Assembly (NCBI GenBank): GCA_947623175.1
Contig: CANQGK010000002.1
Location: forward strand, 62,001-126,000
Origin: an uncultured Clostridia bacterium
GTDB lineage: Bacteria; Bacillota; Clostridia; Oscillospirales; Acutalibacteraceae
DNA: 64,000 nt
Direction: 5' to 3'
Shown here: positions 12,689 through 20,601 of the stretch, in pieces
How positions within the stretch are numbered: position 1 is the first letter of the stretch
Layout of the letters: the number at the start of each line of letters is the position of its first letter
The notes under the pieces: generated by a model
Seen by the model: only the letters and a program-made list of their open reading frames with translations
What the model was told of the DNA's origin: nothing
The model's database searches: none
Made by a program: the position numbers and the translations under genes

Positions 12689-13863
12689 AACCGAATAAGA
12701 ATTATAAAGAATTAAAAGAAAGCTATCTTTTTTCCGAAATCGCCAAAAGAGTAGCGAAATTCAGTGAGGAAAATCCCGAAAAACAGATTATAAGAATGGG
12801 AATAGGCGACGTTACGCTGCCTTTGTGCGACGCCGTGGTAACGGCTATGAAGCAAGCGTCGGAGGATATGGGCAGAGCGGAAACCTTTCACGGCTACGGC
12901 CCCGAGCAGGGTTATGATTTTTTGCGCGAAAAAATAAAGGACTATTACGCCGAAAACGGCATAAGTCTTGATTTTAATGAGATATTTATTTCCGACGGCG
13001 CCAAAAGCGACGTAGGCAATATTTTGGACCTTTTCGATAAGGACAACACCGTTTTAATTCCCGATCCGGTTTATCCGGTTTACGTCGATACCAACCTTAT
13101 GGACGGCAGAAAAATCGTATTTTTAAACGCAAACGAAGCAAACGGATTTTTGCCGATGCCCGATTACGGCGTTTCGGCGGATATTATTTATCTTTGCTCG
13201 CCTAATAATCCCACGGGAGCGGTATATGACAGAGAGCAGTTAAAGGAATGGGTGGATTACGCGATAAAGAACGAAGCGGTAATTCTTTTTGACGCGGCTT
13301 ACGAGTCCTTTATTGACGATAAATCCCTGCCGCGCAGTATCTTTGAAATAAAGGGCGCCGAAAAATGCGCTATAGAATTTTGCTCGCTTTCGAAAACGGC
13401 GGGCTTCACCGGCACAAGATGCGGATATACGGTAGTACCCTCCGAGCTTGAATTTGACGGCTTCAGCCTTAATAAAATGTGGCTTCGCCGCCAGACCACA
13501 AAGTTCAACGGTGTATCTTACGTGGTTCAAAAGGGCGCTGAAGCGGTATTTACAAAGGAAGGCAGAAAACAAATCAAGGAAAATATCGCCTACTACCGCA
13601 AAAACGCCGAAATTATCACCTCCACCCTCGACGAGCTTAATATTTGGTACACCGGCGGCAAAAATTCCCCCTACGTCTGGATGCGCTGTCCGGATAATAT
13701 GAACTCGTGGGAGTTTTTTGATAAGCTTTTGACCGAAATCGGTGTTGTGGGCACTCCCGGCGCGGGCTTCGGCGAAAACGGCAAAGAATTTTTCCGACTT
13801 ACCGCCTTTTCCACAAACGAAAAAACCGCCGAGGCTATGGACAGATTACGCACATTATTTTAA
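12685..13863 (+). CDS. dapL: LL-diaminopimelate aminotransferase
   Basis: PLP class I/II aminotransferase that converts tetrahydrodipicolinate directly to LL-diaminopimelate, bypassing the succinyl or acetyl DapC-DapE steps. The opening MKPNKNYKELKESYLF, IIYLCSPNNPTGAV and the PLP lysine in SLSKTAGFTGTRCGY (near residue 237) fit DapL rather than aspartate aminotransferases. It overlaps dapF by four bases (ATGA), and the neighbours dapF and lysA support the role. Length 392 aa. DapL use is known in several Clostridia. Confidence 0.93.
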   Translation: MKPNKNYKELKESYLFSEIAKRVAKFSEENPEKQIIRMGIGDVTLPLCDAVVTAMKQASEDMGRAETFHGYGPEQGYDFLREKIKDYYAENGISLDFNEIFISDGAKSDVGNILDLFDKDNTVLIPDPVYPVYVDTNLMDGRKIVFLNANEANGFLPMPDYGVSADIIYLCSPNNPTGAVYDREQLKEWVDYAIKNEAVILFDAAYESFIDDKSLPRSIFEIKGAEKCAIEFCSLSKTAGFTGTRCGYTVVPSELEFDGFSLNKMWLRRQTTKFNGVSYVVQKGAEAVFTKEGRKQIKENIAYYRKNAEIITSTLDELNIWYTGGKNSPYVWMRCPDNMNSWEFFDKLLTEIGVVGTPGAGFGENGKEFFRLTAFSTNEKTAEAMDRLRTLF

Positions 13864-13879
13864 AAGAGAGTGAAAACGA

Positions 13880-15175
13880 GTGAACAAAACCCCTTTTGTA
13901 ACAAACGCACAATTAAAAGAAATAGTAAAAAAATATCCTACTCCTTTTCATTTGTATGACGAAAAGGGTATACGCGAAAATGCGAAAGCCGTAACAAAGG
14001 CATTCGCATGGAATAAAGGATATAAAGAATACTTCGCCGTAAAAGCCAACGCCAATCCGTTTTTGATGAGCATACTCAAAGAGTACGGTATAGGCGCCGA
14101 TTGCTCCTCTTTGACCGAGCTTATGCTCTCAAATGCGGTGGGAATTACCGGCGAAAACATTATGTTTTCCTCCAACGATACCCCTTTGGAAGAATTTGTT
14201 TTGGCAAATAAGCTCGGCGCTATTATCAATCTTGACGATTTTACGCATATCGCCATCCTCGAAAAAACTTTGGGCAAATTGCCGAAGACACTGTCTTTGC
14301 GCTATAATCCGGGCGGAGTATATAAGCTCAGCAACGGCATTATGGATAATCCAGGCGATTCCAAGTACGGAATGACAAAAAAACAGCTTTTCGAGGGCTA
14401 TAAAATCCTGCGCGAAAAGGGGGTAGAGCGGTTCGGTATTCACGCCTTTTTGGTAAGCAATACGGTTACCAACGACTATTATCCCGAGCTTGCAAGAACC
14501 CTGTTCGATTTGATCGTAGAGCTCAAAAACGAAACCGGCATAAGCATAAGCTTTGTAAACCTGTCGGGCGGTGTGGGCGTTCCCTATAGGCCCGAGGATA
14601 CCGCCAACGATATTGCCGTTATAGGCGCGGGGGTTAAAAAAGCGTTCGAAGAAGTGCTTGTGCCGAACGGACTCGGCGACGTCGCCATTTACACCGAAAT
14701 GGGCAGATTTATGATGGCGCCCTATGGGTGTCTTGTGACAAAGGCAATACACGAAAAGCATATTTACAAGGAATATATAGGCGTAGACGCCTGCGCCGCC
14801 AATCTTATGCGCCCCGCGATTTACGGCGCCTACCACCATATTACCGTTTCGGGCAAAGAAAACGAACCGCATGACCATATTTACGACGTCGTGGGTTCGC
14901 TTTGCGAAAATTGCGATAAATTTGCCGTCGACCGCGCACTGCCGCGAATAGATATGGGCGATTTGCTTATAATTCACGATTCCGGAGCGCACGGCTACGC
15001 TATGGGTTATAATTATAACGGACGTTTGCGCTCGGCAGAGGTGCTTCTCAAAGAGGACGGCAGTACCGCGCTTATCCGCCGCGCCGAAACTCCTAAGGAT
15101 TACTTTGCAACCTTCGACTGCTTCGATTCCTTTAAATTGGACGGAAATTATCCGACCGAAAAACAGTCTGTATAA
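13880..15175 (+). CDS. lysA: Diaminopimelate decarboxylase
   Basis: Fold-type III PLP enzyme that decarboxylates meso-diaminopimelate to L-lysine. Visible features are the PLP lysine in YFAVKANANP (Lys55), the active-site stretch DACAANLMRPAIYGAYHH and the ending LRSAEVL. The start is GTG behind AAAAGAGAG. Length 431 aa. It is the last gene of the operon, followed within six bases by a strong terminator. A second, more divergent enzyme of the same fold is encoded at 18654-19871. Confidence 0.94.
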   Translation: MNKTPFVTNAQLKEIVKKYPTPFHLYDEKGIRENAKAVTKAFAWNKGYKEYFAVKANANPFLMSILKEYGIGADCSSLTELMLSNAVGITGENIMFSSNDTPLEEFVLANKLGAIINLDDFTHIAILEKTLGKLPKTLSLRYNPGGVYKLSNGIMDNPGDSKYGMTKKQLFEGYKILREKGVERFGIHAFLVSNTVTNDYYPELARTLFDLIVELKNETGISISFVNLSGGVGVPYRPEDTANDIAVIGAGVKKAFEEVLVPNGLGDVAIYTEMGRFMMAPYGCLVTKAIHEKHIYKEYIGVDACAANLMRPAIYGAYHHITVSGKENEPHDHIYDVVGSLCENCDKFAVDRALPRIDMGDLLIIHDSGAHGYAMGYNYNGRLRSAEVLLKEDGSTALIRRAETPKDYFATFDCFDSFKLDGNYPTEKQSV

Positions 15176-15180
15176 ACAGA

Positions 15181-15230
15181 CGCCTTTACCGACCGCGCCC
15201 TAAGGCAAAACGCTCGGTAAAGGCGTTTTC
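15181..15230 (+). terminator. Terminator of the purB-lysA operon
   Basis: A 12-bp perfect stem (CGCCTTTACCGA at 15181-15192 with TCGGTAAAGGCG at 15214-15225) is followed by TTTT. It lies directly after the lysA stop codon. Confidence 0.88.
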
Positions 15231-15248
15231 TATAAATTTCTATAAAAT

Positions 15249-15273
15249 AAGCGGCGTGAAAATCACACCGCTT
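15249..15273 (-). terminator. Terminator of hsp20
   Basis: The stem AAGCGGYGTG pairs across a five-base loop (15249-15258 with 15264-15273, one wobble). On the - strand it is followed by ATTTTAT, just after the hsp20 stop codon. Confidence 0.7.
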
Positions 15274-15277
15274 TAAG

Positions 15278-15736
15278 TTATTCAATTTCCAAATGTTTGG
15301 CTTCGGGAATTGCTTCCTGTTTTTTCGGCAAGGTCAGGCGCAGAACACCGTTTTCGTATTTCGCCTTGATTTTGTCGGCGTCAATCGCCGAAACGTCGAA
15401 CTGACGGCTGTACTTTCCGTAGGAGCGCTCCACCCGAACGTATTTTTGCTTTTTATCCTTTTCCTCATGCTCCGAATGGCGCTCGGCATTAATTGTGAGC
15501 GTATTGTCGGAAAGGTCGAGGTGGATATCCTTTTTATCAAATCCCGGCAGATCCGCTTCGAGCAGGTAATGGTCGCCCTCGTCGGTGATGTCGGTCTTAA
15601 ATTCGGCGATGTCGCCGCTGCGGAAAAATGCGCCGAACGGTTCGTCAAAGAACTTTTTTTCAAATTCTTCCATTTCACGGAAAGGATTGTAAGCGATTTC
15701 ATTGTTGTGTCTGCGATAAGGTCTGAGTTCAAACAT
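15278..15736 (-). CDS. Small heat shock protein, Hsp20/alpha-crystallin family
   Basis: ATP-independent holdase that binds unfolding proteins in the cytosol. The alpha-crystallin domain spans about residues 45-140: it opens with FKTDITDEGDHYLLEADLPG and contains RSYGKYSRQFDV and YENGVLRLTLPK, followed by a short charged tail. Length 152 aa is typical. The ATG is preceded by GGAGG with an 8-base spacer. A CIRCE operator lies about 240 bases upstream, with a possible small ORF between, so HrcA control is plausible. Confidence 0.94.
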   Translation of the reverse strand: MFELRPYRRHNNEIAYNPFREMEEFEKKFFDEPFGAFFRSGDIAEFKTDITDEGDHYLLEADLPGFDKKDIHLDLSDNTLTINAERHSEHEEKDKKQKYVRVERSYGKYSRQFDVSAIDADKIKAKYENGVLRLTLPKKQEAIPEAKHLEIE

Positions 15737-15793
15737 AATAAATACCTCCGTACATTGTAATTATGTATTTTATTATGCCCGCCCTTTTCAAAT

Positions 15794-15892
15794 CTATGCC
15801 GATGGGGTAGGTTGGAAATCGGTTTCGGCGGCCCGTCGGGATTTACCGTCCTTTCGGTTCCGGCTGTGCGCCGCCGACTTGTTGTAGCCCAT
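15794..15892 (-). CDS. Candidate 32-residue basic protein upstream of hsp20
   Basis: A short frame between the CIRCE element and hsp20 opens with MGYNKSAAHSRNRKDGKSRR and ends in a Pro/Ser-rich tail. It has a good ribosome site (AAGGTGAGCCCC before ATG) and lies on the hsp20 strand 57 bases before that gene, so the two could share a transcript. Its first 20 residues are strongly basic. I recognise no family. It may be a genuine small protein or a leader peptide; conservation in relatives would decide. Confidence 0.4.
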   Translation of the reverse strand: MGYNKSAAHSRNRKDGKSRRAAETDFQPTPSA

Positions 15893-15977
15893 GGGGCTCA
15901 CCTTCTTTCTTTTTACAAGTTTATTTTACAACCCGTTTTCGCATATTTTGTTGAAATTTTTTTAACAATTTGTAAAT

Positions 15978-16004
15978 TTAGCACTCCGGCGGCGAGAGTG
16001 CTAA
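15978..16004. promoter_or_regulatory. CIRCE operator (HrcA-binding site)
   Basis: Perfect match to the CIRCE consensus TTAGCACTC-N9-GAGTGCTAA (15978-15986 and 15996-16004). HrcA represses heat-shock genes through this element. It lies between the - strand hsp20 unit and the + strand merR-like gene. Being palindromic it does not show direction, but hsp20 is the natural target. HrcA itself is not in the window. Confidence 0.93.
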
Positions 16005-16083
16005 AAATATCTCCGCCTTTTTTTAAAAACAAAAAGCGGATACCGATAAAAAGTTAAAAAAGTAAAAAAATCCGAAAAAGCGC

Positions 16084-16114
16084 TTGACATTCCCCTTAGG
16101 TCAAGGTGTATTCT
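16084..16114 (+). promoter_or_regulatory. MerR-type promoter with 19-bp spacer
   Basis: The -35 TTGACA (16084-16089) and -10 TATTCT (16109-16114) are 19 bp apart, too long for normal sigma-A use. The spacer contains the palindrome CCTTAGGTCAAGG (16093-16105). This is the classic layout in which MerR-family activators twist DNA to realign the two boxes. The regulator at 16147 begins just downstream, so autoregulation is likely. Confidence 0.82.
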
Positions 16115-16146
16115 TATCGGGAAATCACAAACGGAAGGGATCGCTT

Positions 16147-17472
16147 ATGACAATTAAAGACGTGGAGAAGCTTACGGGGCTTACCGCAAAAAGCATAAGG
16201 TTTTACGAATCGAAAAATTTAATTTCGGTTGAGCGAAACAGTGAAAATTTTTACCGCAATTATACCGATGCGGACGTCACGGAGCTTAAACGGATTAAAT
16301 TATTTCGCTATTTGGGCTTCAGTATCGAGGAAATCGAAAAGCTTATGACGATGGATGAAGCCGAAATAAGATCGGAGCTTAATAAAAAAGCGGAGACTTT
16401 TTCAAATCAAGCGGAGCTTTGTGAAAACAAACGCAGTCTTTGCCTGATTTTAGCCGAAGATTACGAAAACAGCGAAGCAGTTGCGGATGAATATAACGAT
16501 ACCGTTGATTTTTTGGAAAGCGACGAAATGAGCGAGCTTAAGGAGCAGATAAAGGATTTAAATACGCCTAATTTGACCGCCGCCGTTATAGATACCTTGA
16601 TATTTGCGGCGCCCGTTTTTTGGCTGTTTTTCAATATTATAACCCAAAGAACGGGAACGCTTCTGTTCAGCGGCATTTTGGCAATTGCCGGCACGGCGCT
16701 TACGGTATGGAATTGGATAAATTACGCCGATAACTATAAAAGAAATAAGGCGCGGGTAAAGCGAAAAAACCGCGGCGCGCTTTTTATTGTTCCCACCTTG
16801 TTTGCGGCGCTTATTTTGGGAATTGCGGCAGTAATTGCGGTTACGGCTCTGCTTCCGCGATTATCGCTGCCGGAAAATTACCTGTTTTATGAGCACGCGC
16901 CCGTAACGGGCGTCATACTCATTTGCCTTGTTATGCTGCCGATAATTTTGCTCTGCACGTTAACAGCCGCAAAAATTATGAACAAGCATACCGAGGATGC
17001 GGAAGAATACAGCGATTTGCTTTATATTTGGACTCATCTCGGGAAATTGCGCGTTGCCGCGGTAGTGATATGGGCGGTTGCTTTGTATTGCTGTGCGTTT
17101 AATTTCAATGCGGTCACCGGCGATAAAATCATATGTTATTCCCCGTGGAATCCGACGGGTACCGAATATGAATACTCCGACGTCGAATCAATAAATACCG
17201 GCTTCGGCAATAAAAATATTTCCGTCGCCGATTACAAGCGAAAGGGCAGTTTTTATTATCAAATAAAAATAAAGGGCAAAACCCTCACTTTTCACTGCCC
17301 GTCCGTTAACAAAAATATAAAAAGATACGAGGAGCATACCTATTTGGAATTGGAGGAATTTGATCGCGCTTTAACTTCGCTTGAAATCCCCAAAAAATCG
17401 GATAAAAAAGGCGTTGAAAACTGTGACTTTGATAAGGAGTACGTAGACAGGTTTTTAAGAATAATCGGCTGA
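16147..17472 (+). CDS. MerR-family regulator with C-terminal membrane domain
   Basis: Residues 1-70 form a MerR winged helix (MTIKDVEKLTGLTAKSIRFY) and residues 75-125 a probable dimerising coiled coil. Instead of a short effector domain, the protein continues with about five hydrophobic segments (near 140-157, 165-185, 205-232, 242-265 and 290-310) and a soluble C-terminal part with a tyrosine-rich region. Total length is 441 aa; ordinary MerR proteins have 120-280. The start at 16147 fits the downstream end of its 19-bp-spacer promoter. The ligand is unknown; membrane or cell-wall stress is my guess. Confidence 0.85.
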   Translation: MTIKDVEKLTGLTAKSIRFYESKNLISVERNSENFYRNYTDADVTELKRIKLFRYLGFSIEEIEKLMTMDEAEIRSELNKKAETFSNQAELCENKRSLCLILAEDYENSEAVADEYNDTVDFLESDEMSELKEQIKDLNTPNLTAAVIDTLIFAAPVFWLFFNIITQRTGTLLFSGILAIAGTALTVWNWINYADNYKRNKARVKRKNRGALFIVPTLFAALILGIAAVIAVTALLPRLSLPENYLFYEHAPVTGVILICLVMLPIILLCTLTAAKIMNKHTEDAEEYSDLLYIWTHLGKLRVAAVVIWAVALYCCAFNFNAVTGDKIICYSPWNPTGTEYEYSDVESINTGFGNKNISVADYKRKGSFYYQIKIKGKTLTFHCPSVNKNIKRYEEHTYLELEEFDRALTSLEIPKKSDKKGVENCDFDKEYVDRFLRIIG

Positions 17473-17575
17473 TAAAAGCCCGCTTGTACGCGCTTTTGCA
17501 AAATTTGTCGATAAATATCAAAATTTGTAATAATCGGAAAATAACCGGAAAAGAGTTAAAATTTATGCAAAATGA

Positions 17576-17604
17576 TTGACAAACAGACTTTTTTCACGTA
17601 TAAT
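17576..17604 (+). promoter_or_regulatory. Sigma-A promoter of the polysaccharide operon
   Basis: Consensus TTGACA (17576-17581), 17-bp spacer, consensus TATAAT (17599-17604). It is the only strong promoter seen ahead of the 21-kb polysaccharide locus and leaves an RNA leader of about 215 bases before the first gene. Confidence 0.88.
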
Positions 17605-17611
17605 TGTATTG

Positions 17612-17741
17612 TATTTAACGAGGACATTCCGAGACTTCCCGTAAACGGCAAAGCATAACGCCGTCTAACCGTTTTTGTAAGCCTGCGTTTGCCGTCGCAA
17701 AAATGCAATTCGTTATTCTTCATATAAATATTTCGAAAGGG
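17612..17741 (+). promoter_or_regulatory. Structured 5' leader of the polysaccharide operon
   Basis: The leader can form a perfect 8-bp helix, ACGGCAAA (17645-17652) with TTTGCCGT (17688-17695). Its GCCGTCT (17660-17666) is fully complementary to AGACGGC (17789-17795), the 3' arm of the terminator below. Mutually exclusive pairings of this sort are the hallmark of attenuation or riboswitch control. It matches no riboswitch class I can recognise. An antitermination element functionally like the EAR RNA or LoaP targets of other exopolysaccharide operons is possible. Confidence 0.5.
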
Positions 17742-17802
17742 GTCGTCTTATGGGAATTTGCTTTACACACAACGCAACCCATCCCGCAAGACGGCTTTTT
17801 TT
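17742..17802 (+). terminator. Intrinsic terminator in the polysaccharide operon leader
   Basis: Arms GTCGTCTT (17742-17749) and AAGACGGC (17788-17795) pair over 8 bp with one wobble. Inner helices ATGGG/CCCAT and TTGC/GCAA lengthen the stem, with a 5-base bulge on the 3' side. Seven T follow (17796-17802). It stands between the promoter and the first gene, so transcription must read through it for the locus to be expressed. Confidence 0.7.
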
Positions 17803-17842
17803 GTTAAATATTAAGGACGAAACAGTATGCCGCTTACTTTAA
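17750..17842 (+). CDS. Candidate 30-residue leader peptide
   Basis: An ATG at 17750, nine bases after GAAAGGGG, opens a 30-codon frame beginning MGICFTHNATHPARR. It runs through the terminator stem and ends at 17842, overlapping the start of the aldolase gene in another frame. A ribosome translating it would unfold the terminator, so it could act as a leader peptide. No run of one amino acid points to a specific signal. Chance occurrence cannot be excluded. Confidence 0.35.
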   Translation: MGICFTHNATHPARRLFLLNIKDETVCRLL

Positions 17843-18657
17843 TGTATATAACCAATAATCCCGAAATCGCGCTGATTGCGGAAAAAAACGGCGTGGAGCG
17901 AATTTGGATAGATCTCGAAACCCTCGGCAAAGCGGAGCGCCAAAAAAACGTCGATTCGGTTAAATCGCATCATACGGTGAGCGACGTTGCGAAAATTTCC
18001 ACTCTTTTAAATCGGGCAGAATGCATGGTGCGGATTAACCCGTGGAACGAAAACTCCGCCGAAGAAATCGAAAAGGTTATTGCCGCGGGTGCCGACCGCA
18101 TAATGCTTCCCATGTGGCAAAGCTTTTATGAAGCGGACTCATTTCTGCGCGCCGTAAATGGCAGAACCCGCACAACCCTTTTGCTTGAGACTAAAGGCGC
18201 CGTCGAAGCGGCGGATGCTGTTCTTTCCCACCCGCTTTTAGACGAGATACATATAGGCTTAAACGATTTGCATTTAAGCTACGGACTTACCTTTATGTTC
18301 GAACTCTTGACAAACGGCGTCGTCGAGGATTTATGCCGGAAATTTGCCGAAAGGGGCATATCCTATGGCTTCGGCGGCATCGCAAAAATAGGCGGAGGGA
18401 CGCTTCCCTCGGCGCAAATAATTATGGAGCATTACCGTCTCGGCTCGACGAGGGCGATACTCTCGCGAAGCTTTTGCAACGCGGAGGAAATAAGTGATAT
18501 TAAGACGTTCGAGAGCTTATTTTGCGAAAATATGAAAAAGCTTCGTGATTACGAAGACTTTATGCCGTATGTTACTGCGCGGGATTACGCCGAAAACAAG
18601 CTCAACGTAGACAGCCGCGTAAAACAGATCGTTTCCGATATTAAGGAGCAAAAATGA
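17827..18657 (+). CDS. HpcH/HpaI aldolase / citrate lyase beta-family protein
   Basis: A (beta/alpha)8 barrel of the PEP/pyruvate aldolase superfamily. It shows RIWIDLE near residue 26, an Arg in MVRINPW, GADRIMLPMW near 91 and the acidic LLLETKGA near 120, the usual metal/pyruvate region. Family members cleave or form C-C bonds between pyruvate (or acetyl-CoA/oxaloacetate) and an aldehyde. It is the first gene of the polysaccharide locus and overlaps the PLP decarboxylase by four bases, suggesting the pair makes one precursor, perhaps a non-sugar substituent. The substrate is unknown. Ribosome site: TAAGGACG. Confidence 0.8.
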   Translation: MPLTLMYITNNPEIALIAEKNGVERIWIDLETLGKAERQKNVDSVKSHHTVSDVAKISTLLNRAECMVRINPWNENSAEEIEKVIAAGADRIMLPMWQSFYEADSFLRAVNGRTRTTLLLETKGAVEAADAVLSHPLLDEIHIGLNDLHLSYGLTFMFELLTNGVVEDLCRKFAERGISYGFGGIAKIGGGTLPSAQIIMEHYRLGSTRAILSRSFCNAEEISDIKTFESLFCENMKKLRDYEDFMPYVTARDYAENKLNVDSRVKQIVSDIKEQK

Positions 18658-19871
18658 AACTAACCCGCACAGAAATGGCTTGGCTTAACGAGAAGGTCGG
18701 CGATTCTTTTTATCTGCTCGACAGCGAGCAATTCAGGCAAAACTTCTTAGAGCTTAAAAAAGAATTTGAAGCGATTTATCCGAATTTCAATATTGCCTAT
18801 TCTTACAAAACCAACTATACGCCGAAGCTTTGCCGGATTGTAAACGAGCTTGGAGGCTATGCGGAAGTTGTTTCCGATATGGAAATGGAAATTGCATTGC
18901 GCGTGGGTGTAAATCCCGAGAAGATTATTTGGAACGGCCCGTTTAAAAATGCCGGCAAAGTGAGGGAGCTCTTGCTGTCGGGCGGCACGGTAAATTTAGA
19001 CTCCGCGTATGAGCTTGATATTATAAAAAATACAGCCGAAAAATACCCGGAAAACAAATTAAATATAGGCATTCGCTGTAATTTTGAGATTAACGACGGC
19101 GTCCTCTCGCGCTTCGGGTTTGATACCGAATCAAAGGAGTTTTACGACGCGCTGTCTCTTTTCGGGAAATATAAAAATTTATGTCTTTCGAGTTTGCAAT
19201 GCCATTTTGCAACCCGCAGGCTCGATACTTGGAAGCCTCGGGCGGAGGGCATGCTTGCGTTGACCGATAAATTGGGACTTAAGCCGCGGCATATCGACCT
19301 CGGCGGGGGGCTGTTCGGTAAAATGGCGGATTCGCTAAAGGCGCAGTTCGATACCGAAATTCCCACATATAAGCAATACGCCGAAGAGGTAGCTGCGGTA
19401 TTTCGTGAGCATTTTAAAAATTTCGAAGAAAAGCCGATGCTTTTAATCGAGCCCGGAAGCGCTCTGGCGGGCGATTGTATGCGGTTTGCCGCCAAGGTGG
19501 TTAATATAAAAAACGTAAGGGGAAAATCCATCGCAACCTTGCTTGGCAGTATTTACAACATTAACCCTACGCTTAACAAAAAGAATCCACCGCTTGAGGT
19601 AATCGCTATGGGGGGGCGTCGGGAATACTACCGCGACCTTGATTTCGGAGGATTTACCTGCATCGAGTCGGACTATTTGTACCGCCATTACGACGGATTG
19701 CTCGCAAGGGGAGACGTGGTGCTGTTCGGCAATGTGGGTTCCTATTCGATCGTACTTAAGCCGCCCTTTATCCTTCCGAATTTTCCTGTCATCGACATAT
19801 CGGGCGGGGATCTCGAAATTATCAAACGCGGCGAGAGCTTTGACGATATTTTTCATACTTTCAATTTTTAG
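18654..19871 (+). CDS. Fold-type III PLP-dependent decarboxylase (LysA/ODC-like)
   Basis: Alanine-racemase-type barrel plus beta domain. The PLP lysine is in YSYKTNYTP (Lys52), the phosphate-binding glycines in HIDLGGGLFG, LLIEPGSALAG stands for the EPGR motif, and CIESDYL near residue 336 carries the catalytic cysteine of diaminopimelate/ornithine decarboxylases. It differs clearly from the housekeeping LysA at 13880. Start ATG overlaps the aldolase stop (ATGA). It could decarboxylate or epimerise an amino-acid-like precursor. A G7 run lies near 19610-19616. Confidence 0.8.
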   Translation: MKLTRTEMAWLNEKVGDSFYLLDSEQFRQNFLELKKEFEAIYPNFNIAYSYKTNYTPKLCRIVNELGGYAEVVSDMEMEIALRVGVNPEKIIWNGPFKNAGKVRELLLSGGTVNLDSAYELDIIKNTAEKYPENKLNIGIRCNFEINDGVLSRFGFDTESKEFYDALSLFGKYKNLCLSSLQCHFATRRLDTWKPRAEGMLALTDKLGLKPRHIDLGGGLFGKMADSLKAQFDTEIPTYKQYAEEVAAVFREHFKNFEEKPMLLIEPGSALAGDCMRFAAKVVNIKNVRGKSIATLLGSIYNINPTLNKKNPPLEVIAMGGRREYYRDLDFGGFTCIESDYLYRHYDGLLARGDVVLFGNVGSYSIVLKPPFILPNFPVIDISGGDLEIIKRGESFDDIFHTFNF

Positions 19872-19879
19872 GAGAAGTT

Positions 19880-20590
19880 ATGTGGTATACACTTAACAGG
19901 GGGCTCAAGCGCTTTTTCGACCTGCTTATCTGTACCGTGGCGCTTGTGGTTTTAACGCCGCTTTGGATTGTTGTTGCCATAGCAATTAAATGTGACAGCG
20001 ATGGCGCCGTACTTTTCAAACAGCAAAGGCGCACCCGAAACGGCAAAATTTTTACCATGTATAAGTTTAGGTCCATGGTAGTCGACGCCGAGAGTCAAAG
20101 CGCGGGACTTTTCAATTATAAGGACGATCCGCGCGTTACCCGCGTGGGAAGGTTTCTTCGCGCAAGCAGTATCGACGAGCTGCCACAGCTTTTGAACGTC
20201 GTCAAGGGCGATCTTTCGATCGTGGGCCCACGTCCATGCGTTGCCTATGAATTGGGCGATTTTGAAACCTTGAACGAAAGGTACAAAAAGCGGTTCGAGG
20301 TTCGCGGCGGCATTACCGGACTTGCCCAGATAAAGGGGCGAAACGAAAATTCCTGGGAAGAAAAGGTTACATACGATAATATTTATATCGAAAAGTTTAA
20401 AAAGCAGGGCATATGGCTTGATATAAAAATCATAGCCGGCACCGTTGCGAAGGTGTTTAAAAAGCAGGATATTTACGAGGAAAAGTTGGATGAGACTTTA
20501 AGCGACGGCGAAGCAGCGAGACTTGCCGAGGCGGAGGTTATTCGCTTGGCGCACCTACAGACTAAGGAAAAAGCCGAAATGACTAATTGA
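19880..20590 (+). CDS. Undecaprenyl-phosphate sugar phosphotransferase (priming)
   Basis: Starts the repeat unit by moving a sugar-1-phosphate from a UDP-sugar to undecaprenyl phosphate at the inner face of the membrane. A single hydrophobic anchor (residues 14-36) is followed by the family core: [10 protein letters not shown] near residue 57, the [21 protein letters not shown] region and GPRPC. It is the small, single-membrane-segment form (236 aa) and has a C-terminal Glu/Lys-rich tail. Ribosome site AGGAGAAG. Confidence 0.92.
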   Translation: MWYTLNRGLKRFFDLLICTVALVVLTPLWIVVAIAIKCDSDGAVLFKQQRRTRNGKIFTMYKFRSMVVDAESQSAGLFNYKDDPRVTRVGRFLRASSIDELPQLLNVVKGDLSIVGPRPCVAYELGDFETLNERYKKRFEVRGGITGLAQIKGRNENSWEEKVTYDNIYIEKFKKQGIWLDIKIIAGTVAKVFKKQDIYEEKLDETLSDGEAARLAEAEVIRLAHLQTKEKAEMTN

Positions 20591-20601
20591 AGGGAAAGCT
20601 T

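Noticed and set aside
16015-16049. Terminator-like hairpin between CIRCE and the MerR promoter
   Set aside because: Arms are mostly A/T runs with a GC core of four pairs; too weak to call.
17827-19871. Staphyloferrin B-type siderophore genes (SbnG aldolase-like plus SbnH decarboxylase-like pair)
   Set aside because: The pairing is similar, but no NIS synthetase or siderophore transporter is present and the genes sit in a polysaccharide operon.
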